Counted from the first letter of the stretch, positions 45,732 through 55,910 are shown. The stretch: 64,000 bases of DNA from Mycolicibacterium chubuense NBB4 (GCF_000266905.1 NC_018027.1:992001-1056000), one strand, 5' to 3'. Numbers and translations are program-made. Notes: generated by a model from the sequence alone, not told the origin.

Positions 45732-47159
45732 TCACAGATAAGCGACGCTCGGATGAAGCAGGGTCAATCCCGACCGGCCCGGGCCGGGGCGGCGGGCCGC
45801 CGACACCAGGCACGCCACCGCTTTCTTGATACCGAACGCCAGTTCGTCGACGTCGGGGAAGGTGTCGAAGTCGGTGGTGATGCCGAAGACGAGCTCGTCG
45901 TGGTAACTCAGGATCGCCACGCCGGCGCGCAGCCGCAGGGCCACCGGCGGAATCGGATACATGTGGAGGACCGTTCGACCCATCATCTGCATCTGCTGCC
46001 GCGGACCGGGAACATTGGTCGCCAGCGTGACGACACCGCGTTGCGGCAGCCCGGTCAGGGTGCGCACGGTGCGGGAGCTCAGCGCATAGGGCACCAGCTT
46101 GATGGCGGCCACCGCGGCGTTGCCGGCCCGCCGCTGCCCGCCGGCCTTGGCCCGGGTGAGCCGCCGGTGCACGGTCCGCAGCTGCTCCACCCGGTCGGCC
46201 TTGTCGACGGGCAGGTAGGGCAGCATCAGCGAGACCCGGTTGTCGGCCGTGCCCAGCGCATCGTTGGACCGCACCGACACCGGCACCAGAGTCCGTAGCG
46301 AATCGTGCCGGGGCTGTTCACCGCGCCGCAGCAGGGCGGCCCGGAAGCTGTCGGTGATCGCGGCGAGGGCGACGTCGTTGATCGTGACGTCGAATGCCTG
46401 GCACACCGTTTCCACGCTGGCCATCGGCACGTGCACCGCGCTGTAGCGCCGCATCGTGCTGACGGGTCCGAGCAGGGGTGACCCGCCGCCCGAGCGGATG
46501 AGGCCGTTGACGATCTGCAGCGCGCCTTCGACGGTCACGCCGACGGTCTTCACGGCCGCGGTGGCGATATCCCGGGCAGCCGCGGCCCAGCGCGCCGGGT
46601 TCAGCGTCGGCTTCGGCAGGGAGAAGCCCTGGGGCTCCGGCTCGTGGGCGGCGCGGATCGCGTCGACGTAGGTGCCGCCGTTCGCCTCCGCGGCGCCGTC
46701 GCACAGGCCGGCGAGGATGTGCATGGTCGCGATCCCGTCGCCGATCGAGTGGTGCACCTTCATCAGCATGGCCCACCTGTCGTGAGCGAGGCCCTCGATG
46801 ATCCAGCACTGCCACAGTGGGCGTTCCCGGTCCAGCCGGGGCTCCATCGCCTCGGCGGTGAAACGGAACAACGCCTCGTCGTCGCCGGGGTGGGGCAGCG
46901 CCGCGAAGTGCACGTGGTGGGACAGGTCGAAGTCCGGGTCGTCGACCCACGCGGGGGCGCCGATGTCGAACGGCTGTGGCCTGACGACCTGGCGGAACCG
47001 CGGGATTCGCAGGAGCCGCTCACCCATGCCCGCGACGAGTTCGGCGAAGTCGGGCATCGGCCCCTCGAGCACGGACACCGCTCCGACGGCGAGGCTGACG
47101 TGTCGGTCGGCGTCCTCGGCTTGAAGGAATCCGGCATCGAAGGCGCTCAAACGTTCCAC
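45732..47159 (-). CDS. wax ester synthase / diacylglycerol acyltransferase (Tgs1-like)
   Basis: Makes triacylglycerol or wax ester storage lipid from acyl-CoA. It is 475 aa, normal for the family. The active-site motif HHxxxDG is present in MKVHHSIGDGIATMH (about residue 140), with VERLSAFDAGFLQAED at the N-terminus and NVPGPRQQMQMMGR near the C-terminus. GTG 47159 is chosen because it aligns with the recalled start of Tgs1 and lies 35 nt from a DosR-like box; ATG 47201 would place that box in coding sequence. It heads the operon with USP, ctpF and antiporter genes. M. tuberculosis Tgs1 (Rv3130c) is a classic DosR target. Confidence 0.9.
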   Translation of the reverse strand: MERLSAFDAGFLQAEDADRHVSLAVGAVSVLEGPMPDFAELVAGMGERLLRIPRFRQVVRPQPFDIGAPAWVDDPDFDLSHHVHFAALPHPGDDEALFRFTAEAMEPRLDRERPLWQCWIIEGLAHDRWAMLMKVHHSIGDGIATMHILAGLCDGAAEANGGTYVDAIRAAHEPEPQGFSLPKPTLNPARWAAAARDIATAAVKTVGVTVEGALQIVNGLIRSGGGSPLLGPVSTMRRYSAVHVPMASVETVCQAFDVTINDVALAAITDSFRAALLRRGEQPRHDSLRTLVPVSVRSNDALGTADNRVSLMLPYLPVDKADRVEQLRTVHRRLTRAKAGGQRRAGNAAVAAIKLVPYALSSRTVRTLTGLPQRGVVTLATNVPGPRQQMQMMGRTVLHMYPIPPVALRLRAGVAILSYHDELVFGITTDFDTFPDVDELAFGIKKAVACLVSAARRPGPGRSGLTLLHPSVAYL

Positions 47160-47194
47160 AGCCTGACTATCCGATCTTTGCTGAGGCAAGGGCA

Positions 47195-47208
47195 GAGGCA
47201 TAGGTCCC
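47195..47208 (-). promoter_or_regulatory. DosR-like box upstream of the tgs operon, 13 of 14 positions
   Basis: On the minus strand GGGACCTATGCCTC differs from GGGNCNNNNGNCCC at one position. It ends 35 nt before the GTG start at 47159, the same distance as at 13375/13411 and 16940/16976. Confidence 0.6.
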
Positions 47209-47263
47209 CGCCCGCGGTGACCTGTTGCCCTGACAGCACTTCTGGGCAGCGCTTTCGGCGATT

Positions 47264-47291
47264 TTGGGGCTGCCTGTCGAGCGGGTACTAT
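47264..47291 (+). promoter_or_regulatory. candidate SigA-type promoter of the infA-rplQ operon
   Basis: A TTGGGG (47264-47269) and TACTAT (47286-47291) pair separated by 16 bp lies about 150 nt before infA, in the divergent spacer between tgs and infA. The -10 fits the mycobacterial TANNNT form. There is no other comparable pair in this spacer. The rest of 47160-47447 has no recognised gene. Confidence 0.45.
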
Positions 47292-47447
47292 GGATCAACG
47301 GTGCGGCTTCCGCGCCGACTTTCTGCGTGCCACTGCCAGGAATTCACGGGAATTCCCCAGATCCGGCTCACGTTTCCAAGTCGGACGAAGGCTGCGCCGA
47401 ACGGGCCAACAGCCGATACGTAACGGAAGCAAGGATCGTCACACAGT

Positions 47448-47669
47448 ATGGCCAAAAAAGACGGTGCCATCGAGGTCGAGGGTCGAGTTGTCGAGCCTCT
47501 GCCCAATGCGATGTTTCGCATTGAGCTGGAGAACGGACACAAGGTCCTCGCCCACATCAGCGGCAAGATGCGGCAGCACTACATCCGCATTCTCCCCGAG
47601 GACCGCGTCGTGGTGGAGCTCTCTCCCTACGACCTGTCCCGCGGCCGCATCGTGTACCGCTACAAGTAA
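47448..47669 (+). CDS. infA: translation initiation factor IF-1
   Basis: A 73 aa S1/OB-fold protein that binds the 30S A site during initiation. The sequence is the near-invariant actinobacterial IF-1: [58 protein letters not shown] 47448; the A-rich GGAAGCAAGGA upstream is somewhat distant. It begins the conserved infA-rpmJ-rpsM-rpsK-rpsD-rpoA-rplQ order. Confidence 0.98.
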
Positions 47670-47709
47670 GACACCAGAGTTCTCAAGCGACAGAAGGATC
47701 GAACGAGCC

Positions 47710-47823
47710 GTGAAGGTGAACCCGAGCGTCAAGCCCATCTGCGACAAATGCAGGGTGATCCGCCGGCATGGGCGGGTCATGGTGATCTGCTCCGATCCGC
47801 GCCACAAGCAGCGGCAGGGCTAG
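47710..47823 (+). CDS. rpmJ: 50S ribosomal protein L36
   Basis: A 37 aa basic protein of the large subunit. GTG 47710 begins [14 protein letters not shown], and all four zinc ligands are present: Cys in ICDKC twice, Cys in VICSDPRH and His in DPRHKQ, so this is the zinc-binding (C+) form, not the Cys-less paralogue that replaces it under zinc limitation. It lies 40 bp after infA. Confidence 0.97.
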
Positions 47824-47977
47824 ACACCGCGAGCAACACCGACAACTGAATGAAGACCTCCCAGCACCACTGAGGGCATACGGCTCTCGAACACGTCCGG
47901 CACGGAGGCCGGACCCCGGCACGAGCTCCGGGAACGGTCTGGGATCAGACCTCCGCAGAACACGAGGAATGGCACAC

Positions 47978-48352
47978 ATGGCCCGACTTATGGGCGTCGA
48001 TCTGCCGCGCGACAAGCGCATGGAGATCGCGTTGACCTACATCTACGGCATCGGCCGTACCCGGTCCCAGGAAATCCTGGAGGCCACCGGCATCAGCCGG
48101 GATCAGCGCACCAAGGACCTCACCGACGATCAGGTGACGCAGCTGCGCGACTACATCGAGGGCAACCTCAAGGTGGAGGGTGATCTGCGCCGCGAGGTGC
48201 AGGCCGACATCCGCCGCAAGATCGAGATCGGCTGCTACCAGGGCCTGCGGCACCGCCGCGGTCTGCCGGTGCGCGGCCAGCGGACCAAGACCAACGCGCG
48301 CACCCGCAAGGGCCCCAAGCGCACCATCGCCGGCAAGAAGAAGGCCAGGTAA
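47978..48352 (+). CDS. rpsM: 30S ribosomal protein S13
   Basis: A 124 aa small-subunit head protein contacting 16S and tRNA. Landmarks are [37 protein letters not shown] and the basic C-terminal tail [23 protein letters not shown] 47978 is chosen over 47969 because GAGGAA lies 8 nt before it and the product then has the standard mycobacterial start MARLMGVD. A 153 bp spacer separates it from rpmJ. Confidence 0.97.
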   Translation: MARLMGVDLPRDKRMEIALTYIYGIGRTRSQEILEATGISRDQRTKDLTDDQVTQLRDYIEGNLKVEGDLRREVQADIRRKIEIGCYQGLRHRRGLPVRGQRTKTNARTRKGPKRTIAGKKKAR

Positions 48353-48358
48353 TCGACC

Positions 48359-48778
48359 ATGCCACCACAGAAGAAGGCCTCAGGGAGCGCCGCCAAGCGC
48401 GGCAAGACCACCCGCCGCCGGGAAAAGAAGAACGTCCCGCACGGCGCCGCGCACATCAAGAGCACGTTCAACAACACGATCGTGTCGATCACCGACCCCC
48501 AGGGCAACGTCATCGCCTGGGCGTCGTCGGGCCACGTCGGCTTCAAGGGGTCGCGTAAGTCCACCCCGTTCGCCGCGCAGCTCGCCGCCGAGAACGCCGC
48601 GCGCAAGGCGCAGGAGCATGGTGTGAAGAAGGTCGACGTGTTCGTCAAGGGCCCGGGCTCGGGCCGCGAGACCGCGATTCGTTCACTGCAGGCCGCCGGC
48701 CTCGAGGTCGGCGCCATCTCCGACGTCACGCCGCAGCCGCACAACGGCTGCCGTCCGCCCAAGCGGCGCCGGGTCTAG
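48359..48778 (+). CDS. rpsK: 30S ribosomal protein S11
   Basis: A 139 aa platform protein of the small subunit. The N-terminal Lys/Arg extension ([20 protein letters not shown]) is typical of actinobacteria, followed by [40 protein letters not shown] and the C-terminal [16 protein letters not shown] [19 protein letters not shown]. It starts 6 bp after rpsM. Confidence 0.98.
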   Translation: MPPQKKASGSAAKRGKTTRRREKKNVPHGAAHIKSTFNNTIVSITDPQGNVIAWASSGHVGFKGSRKSTPFAAQLAAENAARKAQEHGVKKVDVFVKGPGSGRETAIRSLQAAGLEVGAISDVTPQPHNGCRPPKRRRV

Positions 48779-48793
48779 GGAGGAACATCAACA

Positions 48794-49399
48794 ATGGCTC
48801 GTTACACCGGACCCGTCACCCGCAAGTCGCGCCGTCTCGGCGTCGACCTCGTCGGTGGAGATCAGTCCTTCGAGAAGCGTCCCTACCCGCCCGGCCAGCA
48901 CGGCCGCGCGCGGATCAAGGAGAGCGAGTACCGCACCCAGCTGCAGGAGAAGCAGAAGGCCCGCTTCACCTACGGCGTCATGGAGAAGCAGTTCCGCCGC
49001 TACTACGAGGAGGCCAACCGCCTTCCCGGCAAGACCGGTGACAACCTGCTGCGCATCCTCGAGAGCCGGCTGGACAACGTCGTGTACCGCGCTGGCCTGG
49101 CCCGCACCCGCCGGATGGCGCGTCAGCTGGTCAGCCACGGCCACTTCACCGTCAACGGCGTGAAGGTCGACGTCCCCAGCTACCGGGTGTCGCAGTACGA
49201 CATCATCGACGTCAAGGACAAGTCGATCAACACGCTGCCGTTCGAGGTCGCGCGTCAGACCGCGGGGGATCGCCCGATCCCGGGCTGGCTGCAGGTCATC
49301 GGCGAGCGTCAGCGCATCCTCGTGCACCAGCTGCCCGAGCGTGCCCAGATCGACGTCCCGCTCACCGAGCAGCTGATCGTCGAGCTCTACTCGAAGTAA
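48794..49399 (+). CDS. rpsD: 30S ribosomal protein S4
   Basis: A 201 aa primary 16S rRNA-binding protein. Visible are the N-terminal ARYTGPVTRKSRRLGVDL, the S4 RNA-binding domain LESRLDNVVYRAGLARTRR with HGHFTVNGVKVDVPSYRV, and the C-terminal IDVPLTEQLIVELYSK. In many bacteria S4 autoregulates this operon at translation. The N-terminal part lacks the four-Cys zinc knuckle found in some S4 proteins, so it is the C- form. Confidence 0.98.
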   Translation: MARYTGPVTRKSRRLGVDLVGGDQSFEKRPYPPGQHGRARIKESEYRTQLQEKQKARFTYGVMEKQFRRYYEEANRLPGKTGDNLLRILESRLDNVVYRAGLARTRRMARQLVSHGHFTVNGVKVDVPSYRVSQYDIIDVKDKSINTLPFEVARQTAGDRPIPGWLQVIGERQRILVHQLPERAQIDVPLTEQLIVELYSK

Positions 49400-49437
49400 C
49401 ACACGTTCTCGGTCCAGCCGGACCGCGAATCACCTAA

Positions 49438-50532
<1,095 letters not shown>

Positions 50533-50595
50533 CAGAGAAACCGTCCCGGTCCTACCTGATACGGGGGCCGGCCCCATTGAGGAGATAGTCGCAAA

Positions 50596-51171
50596 ATGCC
50601 CAAGCCCACCAAGGGCCCTCGCCTCGGCGGGTCGTCCTCGCACCAGAAGGCGCTGCTGGCCAACCTGGCCACGTCGCTGTTCGAGCACGGCCGGATCAAG
50701 ACGACCGAGCCCAAGGCCAGGGCGCTGCGACCGTACGCGGAGAAGCTCATCACGCACGCCAAGAAGGGCACGCTGCACAACCGGCGTGAGGTGATGAAGA
50801 AGATCCGCGACAAGGACGTCGTGCACATCCTGTTCGCCGAGATCGGCCCCTTCTTCGCCGACCGGGCCGGCGGCTACACCCGCATCATCAAGGTCGAGAA
50901 CCGCAAGGGCGACAACGCCCCGATGGCGGTCATCGAGCTGGTGCGGGAGAAGACCGTGACGTCGGAGGCCGACCGGGCGCGCCGCAGCGCGGGCGCTCAG
51001 AAGGTAGCCGCTGCGGCGGCGCCGCAGGCCGCGGTCGAGCCGGAGGCCACCGAAGGCCCGAGCGCCGACGAGGCGTCCGCGGACGAGGTCGAGGCTGTCG
51101 AGCAGACCCCGATCGCCGAGCCGGCCGAGGTCGACGCCGAGGCGGCCGACGAGGATGACGCGAAGTCCTAG
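50596..51171 (+). CDS. rplQ: 50S ribosomal protein L17
   Basis: A 191 aa large-subunit protein. The core (1-118) has [20 protein letters not shown] and [25 protein letters not shown] split across two strands. The C-terminal tail of about 70 aa is Ala/Glu-rich and likely disordered, a common actinobacterial extension. It is the last ribosomal gene of the operon. Confidence 0.98.
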   Translation: MPKPTKGPRLGGSSSHQKALLANLATSLFEHGRIKTTEPKARALRPYAEKLITHAKKGTLHNRREVMKKIRDKDVVHILFAEIGPFFADRAGGYTRIIKVENRKGDNAPMAVIELVREKTVTSEADRARRSAGAQKVAAAAAPQAAVEPEATEGPSADEASADEVEAVEQTPIAEPAEVDAEAADEDDAKS

Positions 51172-51187
51172 CGACAACGCTGTGATC

Positions 51188-52060
51188 ATGCCCGCCATCG
51201 ACAACGGTGGCGGGCATGTTCGTCTGCGGCTCGACATCGCCTACGACGGAACCGATTTCGCCGGCTGGGCGACGCAGGCGGGGCAGCGGACAGTGGCCGG
51301 GGTCATCGATGACGCGCTGTCGACGATATTCCGGACGCCGGTGCTGACCCGCGCGGCGGGCCGGACCGACTCCGGGGTGCACGCGACCGGGCAGGTCGCC
51401 CACGTCGACGTCCCCGCCGAAGCGGTGTCCCATGCGTACCCGCGCACCTCGCGCGCCGGTGAGCCCGAGTTCGGCCCATTGGTGCGCCGGCTCGGCCGGA
51501 TGCTGCCCGAGGACGTCCGTGTCCGCGAGATCCTCCGCGCCGCACCGGGTTTCGACGCCCGGTTCTCGGCGCTGCGCCGCCATTACGTCTACCGGTTGTC
51601 GACCGCCCCGTACGGCGTGGAGCCGCAGGACGCCCGGTTCGTCGCGGCGTGGCCGCGGCCGCTCGACGTCGACGCGATGGCCGCGGCGGGACGGAAGCTG
51701 CTGGGACTGCACGACTTCGCCGCGTTCTGCCGGCACCGGGCCGGCGCGACGACCATCCGCGAACTGCAGCGGCTCGAGTGCGTGCGAGCCGGGGACCGGA
51801 TCGCGGTCCATGTCAGCGCCGACGCGTTCTGCTGGAACATGGTGCGCTCCCTGGTCGGTGCGCTGCTCGCCGTCGGGGAGCTCCGGCGCGATCCGGCGTG
51901 GTGCGCGTCGCTGCTGTCGGCGAGCCGGCGCTCGAGTGACTTCGCCGCCGCGCCGGCGCGGGGGTTGACCCTGGTGGGGGTGGACTACCCGGCCGACGAC
52001 GAACTGGCGGCGCGCAACGTCGTCACGCGGGATCTGCGCACCGCCGACGAGATCGGCTGA
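51188..52060 (+). CDS. truA: tRNA pseudouridine(38-40) synthase
   Basis: Converts uridines 38-40 of tRNA anticodon arms to pseudouridine. About 290 aa from ATG 51188; ATG 51155 (overlapping rplQ) or GTG 51182 are alternatives, and no strong ribosome site decides. Catalytic Asp lies in [17 protein letters not shown] (about 55); [18 protein letters not shown] starts the fold, and [14 protein letters not shown] is the C-terminal signature. It follows rplQ by 16 bp and ends 9 bp before a convergent cutinase gene. Confidence 0.95.
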   Translation: MPAIDNGGGHVRLRLDIAYDGTDFAGWATQAGQRTVAGVIDDALSTIFRTPVLTRAAGRTDSGVHATGQVAHVDVPAEAVSHAYPRTSRAGEPEFGPLVRRLGRMLPEDVRVREILRAAPGFDARFSALRRHYVYRLSTAPYGVEPQDARFVAAWPRPLDVDAMAAAGRKLLGLHDFAAFCRHRAGATTIRELQRLECVRAGDRIAVHVSADAFCWNMVRSLVGALLAVGELRRDPAWCASLLSASRRSSDFAAAPARGLTLVGVDYPADDELAARNVVTRDLRTADEIG

Positions 52061-52069
52061 CCGTCGTCG

Positions 52070-52744
52070 TCACAGCCGGCCGGCCACGAAATCGGCGGCC
52101 TGGTTCACCATTCCGGCCTTGATGTAGGCGGGCGCCAGGTGATCGGGCCAGTAGTCTCGCCAGTTGTTGGGATCGGTCGGGTTGCAGATCGGATCGTCGC
52201 CGTGGCACAGCTCGATGGTGCGGTCGCGGTACAGCGGATTGAAGTTGGCGATCGGACCGACCCATGCGATGCCGTTGCCGAAGAGTGCGACCGCGGCGAT
52301 GTGCTGATCCGCCCCGGCGGGCAGCGGGCTCTTGAAACCGAAGGCCGACAACGGCACGGCCAGCACCACATCGGTGGCCGCGGCGCCCAGTGAGTAGCCG
52401 CCGAGCACCAGCCGGGTGTCGGGGCAGTTGGCGGTCATGTACTGGATCCGCTGGCTCATGTCGTTGGCGCCCTCGTCGACCTGGGTGTCGGCGGGGTAGT
52501 TCACCGCGTAGAGGTCGATGTCCTTGCCGGTCTTGTTGCGCAGAGCGCTGATCAAGGCGTTGCCGATCTGTCCCGCGCCGGGAGGCTCCAGCCGGCCGCG
52601 GGCGAAGATCAGCTCCGCTTGAGGACACGGCGCAGCAGAGGCGACCGCGGGCGCCATCAGCCCGCCCGCAGCCGCGATCACTGCCATCGCCAACAGAAGG
52701 GCCCGGCACCGGAGGCGCAGTTGCTCGGTCACCTCGCCGATCAT
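52070..52744 (-). CDS. cutinase-family secreted serine esterase, copy 1
   Basis: A 224 aa protein with a signal peptide (CRALLLAMAVIAAAGGLMAPAV, cleavage after ASA expected). The nucleophile elbow is LVLGGYSLGAAATD with Ser; the acid is Asp in HGDDPICNP, and the catalytic His is probably in WPDHLAP. It lacks the family's ARGTxEPPG form and has ARGRLEPPGAG, so the oxyanion region differs from the other two copies. It follows copy 2 on the minus strand by 64 bp; all three lie beside ESX-4, as cut3/cut4 do in M. tuberculosis. Confidence 0.87.
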   Translation of the reverse strand: MIGEVTEQLRLRCRALLLAMAVIAAAGGLMAPAVASAAPCPQAELIFARGRLEPPGAGQIGNALISALRNKTGKDIDLYAVNYPADTQVDEGANDMSQRIQYMTANCPDTRLVLGGYSLGAAATDVVLAVPLSAFGFKSPLPAGADQHIAAVALFGNGIAWVGPIANFNPLYRDRTIELCHGDDPICNPTDPNNWRDYWPDHLAPAYIKAGMVNQAADFVAGRL

Positions 52745-52808
52745 AGCCACTGCCGGCGATCGGCGGTCGCGTTCCGGATTCTCGCCAAAGGTGTACTCCG
52801 ACAGCCGC

Positions 52809-53462
52809 TCAGACGCGCCCGGCGACGAATCCTGCGGCCTGGGGGATGAATTGAGACGTCTCGTAGTGCGTGTGCGCGAACGGGTTTCGCCCGTCCGAGC
52901 AAATCGGGTCCCCGTCGGCGCACAGGTCGATCGACTTGCCCGCGAAAGTGCCCGCCGCCGAGATCGGATTGCCGAACTTCGTCGCCGGATTACCGAACAC
53001 GGCCACCGCGGCGACGTTGCCGTTGAGCCCACCGGCCAGCGGCGGCGCCGAACCGATGTCCCCGATCTTGTTGCCCAGCGGCGGCACACCGGCGAGCATG
53101 TCGACCACCGCCGCACCCTGCGAGTAGCCGCCGAGCACGATGCGGGTGTCGGGGCACTGCGCGGCCATCGTCGCGATGCGGCCCGCGGCGTCGGTGGCAC
53201 CGCCGGCGGCATTCAGGAAGTCGTAACTGGCGGGGTAGTTCACCCCGTAGGTGGACACCGTGCGGCCGCCGAGCTGGCTCGTCAGCGCGTCGGTGAGCGC
53301 CTGGCCGACGCGGCCGATCCCGGGCGGCTCGCTGGTTCCGCGGGCGAACACCACTTCGACGTCCGGGCAGGGCTGAGCGGACGCCGCGGGGAGGGGAGAA
53401 ACGACGGAGGCGGCAAGGGGAATCACCGCGGCAGCAACGGCCGGGAGGATTCTGCGGCTCAT
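52809..53462 (-). CDS. cutinase-family secreted serine esterase, copy 2
   Basis: A 217 aa secreted hydrolase. The signal peptide is ILPAVAAAVIPLAASVVSPL with a cut near ASA. The family motif VFARGTSEPPGIGRVG, nucleophile GGYSQGAAVVD, acid in DGDPICSDG and His in NPFAHTHYE are all present. ATG 53462 is used; a further start at 53477 is possible and neither has a clear ribosome site. It is in a tandem array with copies 1 and 3, similar in sequence, so it arose by duplication. Substrates of family members are esters of lipids or cutin-like polymers. Confidence 0.9.
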   Translation of the reverse strand: MSRRILPAVAAAVIPLAASVVSPLPAASAQPCPDVEVVFARGTSEPPGIGRVGQALTDALTSQLGGRTVSTYGVNYPASYDFLNAAGGATDAAGRIATMAAQCPDTRIVLGGYSQGAAVVDMLAGVPPLGNKIGDIGSAPPLAGGLNGNVAAVAVFGNPATKFGNPISAAGTFAGKSIDLCADGDPICSDGRNPFAHTHYETSQFIPQAAGFVAGRV

Positions 53463-53502
53463 ACGGTCACAACGCACAAGACACCGTAACCTACCGCGAC
53501 CG

Positions 53503-54138
53503 CTACGCGAGCCCGGCGACGAAAGCCGCCGCCTGGTCGGTCAGGCCGGTGCGACCGTAGTTGCTGTGAGCGGCGATGTCGTTGCCGCTGGAGCAGACCG
53601 GGTCACCGGCGTTGCAAAGGTCGATCGAGCGCGCGCCCCACACCGGGCTGGCGGTCAGCGGGATGCCCAGCTTCGCCGACGGGTTGCCGAACACCGCGAG
53701 AGCCGACACGAAGTCGGGGGCGTTGGGCGGCAACGGCATGTTGAAGCCGACGGCCGGGAACGGGACCGCGGAGATCACGTCGATCACGGCGGCGCCCTGC
53801 GAGTAGCCGCCGAGCACCAGCCGGGTGTCAGGGCAGGTGTTCATCATGTACTGGATGTGAGCGCTGGCGTCGTTGGCGCCGGCGGCCGCAGCGAGGAAGT
53901 CGTAGCTCGCCGGGTAAACGACGGCGTAGGAGCCGACGGTCCGGTTGCCGGCACGGCTCTGCAGCGCGTCGACGAACGCTCGACCGACTCTGCCGAGTCC
54001 GGGCGGCTCGTCGGTGCCGCGGGCGAAGACGACCTCGATGTCGGGACAGCCCGCAGCGGTGGCGGCCGGAGCGGTGACGGCGGGTGCGACCGCCGCGACG
54101 GCGGCGAGCAACGATGCGGCCAGAGCCCTGATTCTCAC
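53503..54138 (-). CDS. cutinase-family secreted serine esterase, copy 3
   Basis: A 211 aa secreted hydrolase. Signal peptide MRIRALAASLLAAVAAVAPA then ATAAG cleavage. VFARGTDEPPGLGRVG, GGYSQGAAVIDV (Ser), CNAGDPVCSSG (Asp) and DIAAHSNYG (His) are the catalytic landmarks. GTG 54138 overlaps the stop of the EamA gene (GTGA), so it is coupled to the exporter. It is nearer copy 2 than copy 1 in its active-site motifs. Confidence 0.9.
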   Translation of the reverse strand: MRIRALAASLLAAVAAVAPAVTAPAATAAGCPDIEVVFARGTDEPPGLGRVGRAFVDALQSRAGNRTVGSYAVVYPASYDFLAAAAGANDASAHIQYMMNTCPDTRLVLGGYSQGAAVIDVISAVPFPAVGFNMPLPPNAPDFVSALAVFGNPSAKLGIPLTASPVWGARSIDLCNAGDPVCSSGNDIAAHSNYGRTGLTDQAAAFVAGLA

Positions 54139-55220
54139 GCGACGATGTTAGCCGACCTAGATGATGGCTCGCCGCTCGTAGCGGGTGTCAGATCGGTGAC
54201 CGGTGCGTCCGGCCACGTGACGGTATTGGCCTGGCTGAGCTCCTGGCCGCGATCGCCCTGGCGGGCCAGGGCCAGCCCGGCGAGCACGATCGCCCCGCCG
54301 ACCGCCTGCGTCGCGGTCACGGCCTCGCCCAGCAACATCCACGCGGCCAGCACCGCGAACAGCACCTCGGACAGGCCGACCAGCGATGCGAAGCGCGGCC
54401 GCAGTCGCGCGATGCCGACGATGCCGAGGGTGTAGGCGATCGCGGTCGGGATCAGCGCAATCGCGATCACCGGCACCACCCAGGACGTGGTCCACCCCGC
54501 CACCACGGTGTCGTTGGCGGTGAACCTCAGCGGCATGACGCCCAGCACACCCAGCATCGCCACGGCCACCGCGCCGACGATCAGACCCCCGGCGGCCAGC
54601 GTGATCGGATGCAGCCCGTCCTCGGCGTCGGCGCCGTGCACGTGGCCGCCGGCCTTCTCCGACATCAGGAAATAACAGGCCGCGCAGACGCCGGCGGCCA
54701 GCCCCCAGCCGACGCCGACCAGGTCGAGATCGACACCGGAGAGCCCGCGCGGTCCGACGATGCCGAGCACCAGCACGATGCCGGCCACAGCGAGCAGCAC
54801 TCCGCCCAGCGTCAGATTGGTCGGCCGGTTGCGCGTGGTCGCCCACAGCCAGCCCACGACCAGCAGGGGCGAGGTGTACTCGAGCAGAAGCGCGACGCCG
54901 ACCGACAGGTGCGCGACGGCGTTGTAGTAGAACAACTGGGCTCCGGCGATCGGTACCAGGCCGTACAACGCGACGGTCCGGGCGTGACGGCGCGCTTCGG
55001 AAAGCCAGCCGGGACGCGCGAAGGTGGCGAACACCGCCATCGCCAATGCGCCGCCGGCCAACCGGGCCGAGACGGCCGCCGTGGGGCTCCAGCCGGCGCC
55101 CATCAGCGCCTTGCCGAACGGGCCGGAGCATCCGAACGCGAAGGCCGACCCGATCGCGAAGAGCAATCCGACGCGGAAGTGGTCCGCACGGGCGCGCTGA
55201 GTGGTTGCGAGCGCAGCCAT
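54135..55220 (-). CDS. EamA/DMT-family permease
   Basis: A 361 aa polytopic exporter with ten expected membrane spans in two EamA halves (FAIGSAFAFGCSGPFGKALM; VGWGLAAGVCAACYFLMSEKA; LRPRFASLVGLSEVLFAVLAAWMLLGE). Exports amino acids or metabolites in known members. ATG 55220 has GGAGG 6 nt upstream. It diverges from a CGNR regulator gene, with a direct repeat in the spacer, so that regulator is the likely controller. Confidence 0.85.
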   Translation of the reverse strand: MAALATTQRARADHFRVGLLFAIGSAFAFGCSGPFGKALMGAGWSPTAAVSARLAGGALAMAVFATFARPGWLSEARRHARTVALYGLVPIAGAQLFYYNAVAHLSVGVALLLEYTSPLLVVGWLWATTRNRPTNLTLGGVLLAVAGIVLVLGIVGPRGLSGVDLDLVGVGWGLAAGVCAACYFLMSEKAGGHVHGADAEDGLHPITLAAGGLIVGAVAVAMLGVLGVMPLRFTANDTVVAGWTTSWVVPVIAIALIPTAIAYTLGIVGIARLRPRFASLVGLSEVLFAVLAAWMLLGEAVTATQAVGGAIVLAGLALARQGDRGQELSQANTVTWPDAPVTDLTPATSGEPSSRSANIVA

Positions 55221-55258
55221 GGTCCACCTCCACGGGGTGAGAGTCTGACGAGGGGTGT

Positions 55259-55317
55259 CATGAGTAAAATGACCTTTGATCGTGACGCTACAGCTGAGAG
55301 GAGTCACGAGTCAAATG
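55259..55317. promoter_or_regulatory. imperfect 13-bp direct repeat between EamA and CGNR genes
   Basis: CATGAGTAAAATG (55259-55271) and CACGAGTCAAATG (55305-55317) differ at two bases and are 46 bp apart start to start. The second overlaps the CGNR ATG (55315). A binding site for the CGNR protein is an attractive but untested reading. Confidence 0.5.
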
Positions 55318-55866
55318 CTTTTCAGTCATGACACCGAGCTCACACTGCGCGCCGCGAGTGTGCTGATCAACACCGATCGGGTCGACGGCGAGCAGCTCGG
55401 GAACCTGGCGGCGCTCGACGAGTACCTCGACCACTTCGGGTGGACCGGCAGGCGCGATCACGACGCGGCCGAACTCGAGTCGGTGCACACGTTGCGTGCG
55501 CGGCTCGGCAGGATCTGGGAGTCCGCCGACGACGAGGCGCGCACCGTCGGGCAGGTCAACGCGCTGCTGTCGGACACCCGCGCAGCGCCGTGGCTGACGC
55601 GCCATCCCGAGATGCCGGAGTGGCACCTGCACCTGGCGTCGATCCACGACCCGCTGTGGCAGCGGATGGGCGCCGAGATGGCGATGGCGCTGGCCGACCT
55701 CATCCGCGCCGGCGAGCTGAGAAGGCTCAAGATCTGCGCCGCGCCCGACTGCGACGCCGTGCTGCTCGATCTGTCCCGCAACCGCTCCGGCAAGTTCTGC
55801 GACACCGGCAACTGCGGCAACCGCCAGCACGTCGCCGCGTACCGGGAGCGCCGCTCCAACAAGTGA
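55315..55866 (+). CDS. CGNR zinc-finger regulator
   Basis: A 183 aa protein with the ABATE N-terminal domain (LFSHDTELTLRAASVLINTD) and a C-terminal CGNR zinc finger (ICAAPDCDAVLLD, then GKFCDTGNCGNRQHVAAYR) with four Cys ligands. It is probably a DNA-binding regulator of stress or transport genes. ATG 55315 follows AGGAG by 12 nt, so initiation is weak; the upstream GTG frame to 55276 would cover the direct repeat. It is divergent from the EamA exporter and 44 bp before eccB4. Confidence 0.86.
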   Translation: MLFSHDTELTLRAASVLINTDRVDGEQLGNLAALDEYLDHFGWTGRRDHDAAELESVHTLRARLGRIWESADDEARTVGQVNALLSDTRAAPWLTRHPEMPEWHLHLASIHDPLWQRMGAEMAMALADLIRAGELRRLKICAAPDCDAVLLDLSRNRSGKFCDTGNCGNRQHVAAYRERRSNK

Positions 55867-55910
55867 TCCGGCCGGTCCCGCGGCGCCGTTAGGCTGGCCC
55901 GGGGGGAGCG

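Noticed and set aside
52054..52078. Possible terminator hairpin between truA and the cutinase (CGGCTG / CAGCCG)
   Set aside because: The stem is only 6 bp with a 13-nt loop and no T-tract, which is common by chance in this GC-rich DNA.
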